NCBI GenBank assembly: GCA_945861575.1
Contig: CAMAVD010000026.1
Span: forward strand, 1 to 33,300
DNA length: 33,300 bases
Direction: 5' to 3'
DNA from: Akkermansia muciniphila
GTDB taxonomy: Bacteria > Verrucomicrobiota > Verrucomicrobiia > Limisphaerales > UBA11320
The stretch's first letter is position 1. Each line of letters starts with the position of its first letter. The notes under the pieces are model-generated. The model was not told where the DNA came from. It saw only the letters and a program-made list of their open reading frames with translations, and ran no database searches. The position numbers and the translations under genes were made by a program. Shown in pieces: positions 31,806-33,300 of the stretch.

Positions 31806-33300
31806 TCACGCCCGTTTAAAGAATCCTAAGATGAACGCTTCCTCCGCTTCGGTGGCCAGCTCGTTGTAGGGTAAATAAACAAAGCTGGGCGTGGTGCCGG
31901 TTTGCAGCTGACCTCGAATCAGTGCTCCGCTGGAGGTTAAATTGTTAAAGTATTTGACGGCTGTGCATCGGCGATCTATCAGCTGAAAGGTTGTCGCAAG
32001 CTCCAGAATGTTATCCCGGACAGCCAGATTTTTAGTTCCGAAAATCTGAACCCCATTCCCCCAATTACTCGCACCCGTCGCACCATTAAGGTAGCGAATG
32101 CGATTATTGCGCACCACTACATCTCCGTGAGGTGGGCTGCCGGCCGCATTGTCCTCAAGTTGCACGCCTAAAAGCCCCAAGGTGCCAGTCGCCAGTTCAA
32201 TGGTGTTGCCCTCCACGAGCAGTTTCTGAATTCCAGCAGTGCTCATCTGCCAGAGGATCGCTTTGGTCACATTCTGAAAGACATTATTCCGGACTGTGAT
32301 TTCATACGCGCCCTCCGACGTCTGGTAGGGCCCACCAAATTTCACGTTTCGGACCTGGTTTCCCTCTACCACGCCCGCCTTGCACCAGGACATTGAGATC
32401 GCTCGTACGTCATGGCCAAAAGAGTTCACCTGCCCGGCGTCGAGATAGCAGTTGCGAATGTAAGGGGCATCGCCACTGGCTGCCGCGCCACTGGGGACTT
32501 CCTTGGCTCCTACCTGGAAGACCGTAACAGGAGCGGTCGGAGGCGTGGGCGGCAAGGTAGGGGTAATCGCGAGGCATTGGTCTATCCCACAGTTGACAAC
32601 TCCCGCCACTCCCACCCCAGCACTCAGATCCCCGGTGATCAGAAGAAAGACGAACCCGGGTGTCGGGGTGGCATCGTGCTTATTCCCCCAGTTGATCGCT
32701 TTCACAAAACTGACTCGGGAATGGTTGCCCATCATGCGTACAGCCCCGGCCGCTACCATCGCTCCGCTCTGACCGTTCAGATTGCAGTCCACGGTAAGTG
32801 ACTCAATGGAGGCGAAATCGACGAGGTTGGCCGCACCGCCAACCCCAAGGTCATGCCCGAAGGCGTAGACAGCTTTCTGGGTGTTGGCCGTGGTGTTTAC
32901 CAGAGTCACTTTCGTCACATCCACCCCCGATCCAACAATGCGCATCCCCGGCTTCAATTGAGCCCCCCCGCTGAGACCTTCGTAATATCCAAGGGTCTTA
33001 AACTCTCCGGGACCCAAATAAATGCACACGGGACCGGCGCTTGCCAAAGAACGCATCACCGCATCAAAACGATAGGGATCGATTCGGACACTGAAGGTGC
33101 CAGCCGCGTTGGCGGATGGAGTCCCCACCATGATATAGGTGAATGTGTTGGTAGCGATCGTCGCAACGGTGAAACTGCCATTGTAGAGACTTCCATCCGC
33201 ACCCGTTGCCCCCGCCACCAAAACGCGGTCGCCCACCTTGAACGGGTGCGCGGTGAGTGTAACGGTGGCAGTGGTTGTTGTGCGGGAGATCGCGCTGGGA
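31806..33300 (-). CDS. Right-handed beta-helix protein, truncated by window edge
   Basis: The frame is open to the right edge of the window; the GTG at 33234-33236 is only an internal codon, and upstream codons continue sensibly ('TATVTLTAHPFKVG'). The visible ~498 residues begin with a small beta domain ('DRVLVAGATGADGSLYNGSFTVATIATNTFTY'), as found in phage and appendage proteins. A parallel beta-helix follows with repeats such as 'VEGNQVRNV', 'VRNNVFQNV', 'VEGNTIEL', 'VRNNRIRYL' and 'VRDNILEL' (pectate-lyase-like superfamily). Such helices form tail spikes, adhesins or polysaccharide-cleaving enzymes; no catalytic residues can be named. The true N-terminus is outside the window. Confidence 0.8.
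   Translation of the reverse strand, partial: PSAISRTTTTATVTLTAHPFKVGDRVLVAGATGADGSLYNGSFTVATIATNTFTYIMVGTPSANAAGTFSVRIDPYRFDAVMRSLASAGPVCIYLGPGEFKTLGYYEGLSGGAQLKPGMRIVGSGVDVTKVTLVNTTANTQKAVYAFGHDLGVGGAANLVDFASIESLTVDCNLNGQSGAMVAAGAVRMMGNHSRVSFVKAINWGNKHDATPTPGFVFLLITGDLSAGVGVAGVVNCGIDQCLAITPTLPPTPPTAPVTVFQVGAKEVPSGAAASGDAPYIRNCYLDAGQVNSFGHDVRAISMSWCKAGVVEGNQVRNVKFGGPYQTSEGAYEITVRNNVFQNVTKAILWQMSTAGIQKLLVEGNTIELATGTLGLLGVQLEDNAAGSPPHGDVVVRNNRIRYLNGATGASNWGNGVQIFGTKNLAVRDNILELATTFQLIDRRCTAVKYFNNLTSSGALIRGQLQTGTTPSFVYLPYNELATEAEEAFILGFFKRA

Overview
The window looks like chromosomal DNA of a GC-rich member of the Verrucomicrobiota (PVC group). This is inferred from the gene set, not from a marker gene. 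The pointers are a secreted DUF6797-type cytochrome/dehydrogenase start, a stand-alone pseudopilin with the '[16 protein letters not shown]' leader, long secreted beta-rich proteins (one ending in 'RRFFRLVIP'), a prepilin peptidase carrying a large insert, hpnH, and start codons that mostly lack a good Shine-Dalgarno (SD) sequence. No rRNA, tRNA, CRISPR array or insertion sequence was seen.

Left part (1-8100): a truncated secreted DUF6797 protein (-) diverges from an iron-sulfur pair, an A-type carrier plus HscB (+). An AT-richer island (1970-2340) follows, with a 36-codon ORF and a strong terminator. Then come three minus-strand genes: a secreted PPC-repeat protein, a B12-binding radical SAM enzyme and a beta-CASP nuclease. 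The 268 bp upstream of the nuclease gene contain a structured RNA candidate ending in a textbook terminator on the plus strand, where there is no protein gene.

Middle (8100-20800): the operon DUF167-fmt-YkvA-like (-) diverges from a membrane protein and PaaK-like ligase pair (+). Next are a Sel1-repeat protein, a pseudopilin and a TPR protein (-). A small lipoprotein and hpnH (+) follow, ending in a bidirectional terminator. Beyond it are two secreted proteins (-), an M24 peptidase (-) and a YdjY-domain protein (+).

Right part (20750-30650): aroE and prepilin peptidase overlap by ATGA. A compact flagellin has a near-consensus sigma-28 promoter and a structured leader. A REC-histidine kinase and a REC-PAS-PP2C phosphatase are divergently arranged and may form one signalling module. 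A small protein resembling the eukaryotic FBXO31 substrate-binding domain, ruvB and a GT4 glycosyltransferase follow.

Right end (30735-33300): a tight minus-strand cluster of a beta-helix protein (open at the window edge), two paralogous ~110-residue beta proteins and two very short ORFs. It resembles the end of a phage or appendage structural module and reads into the glycosyltransferase gene.
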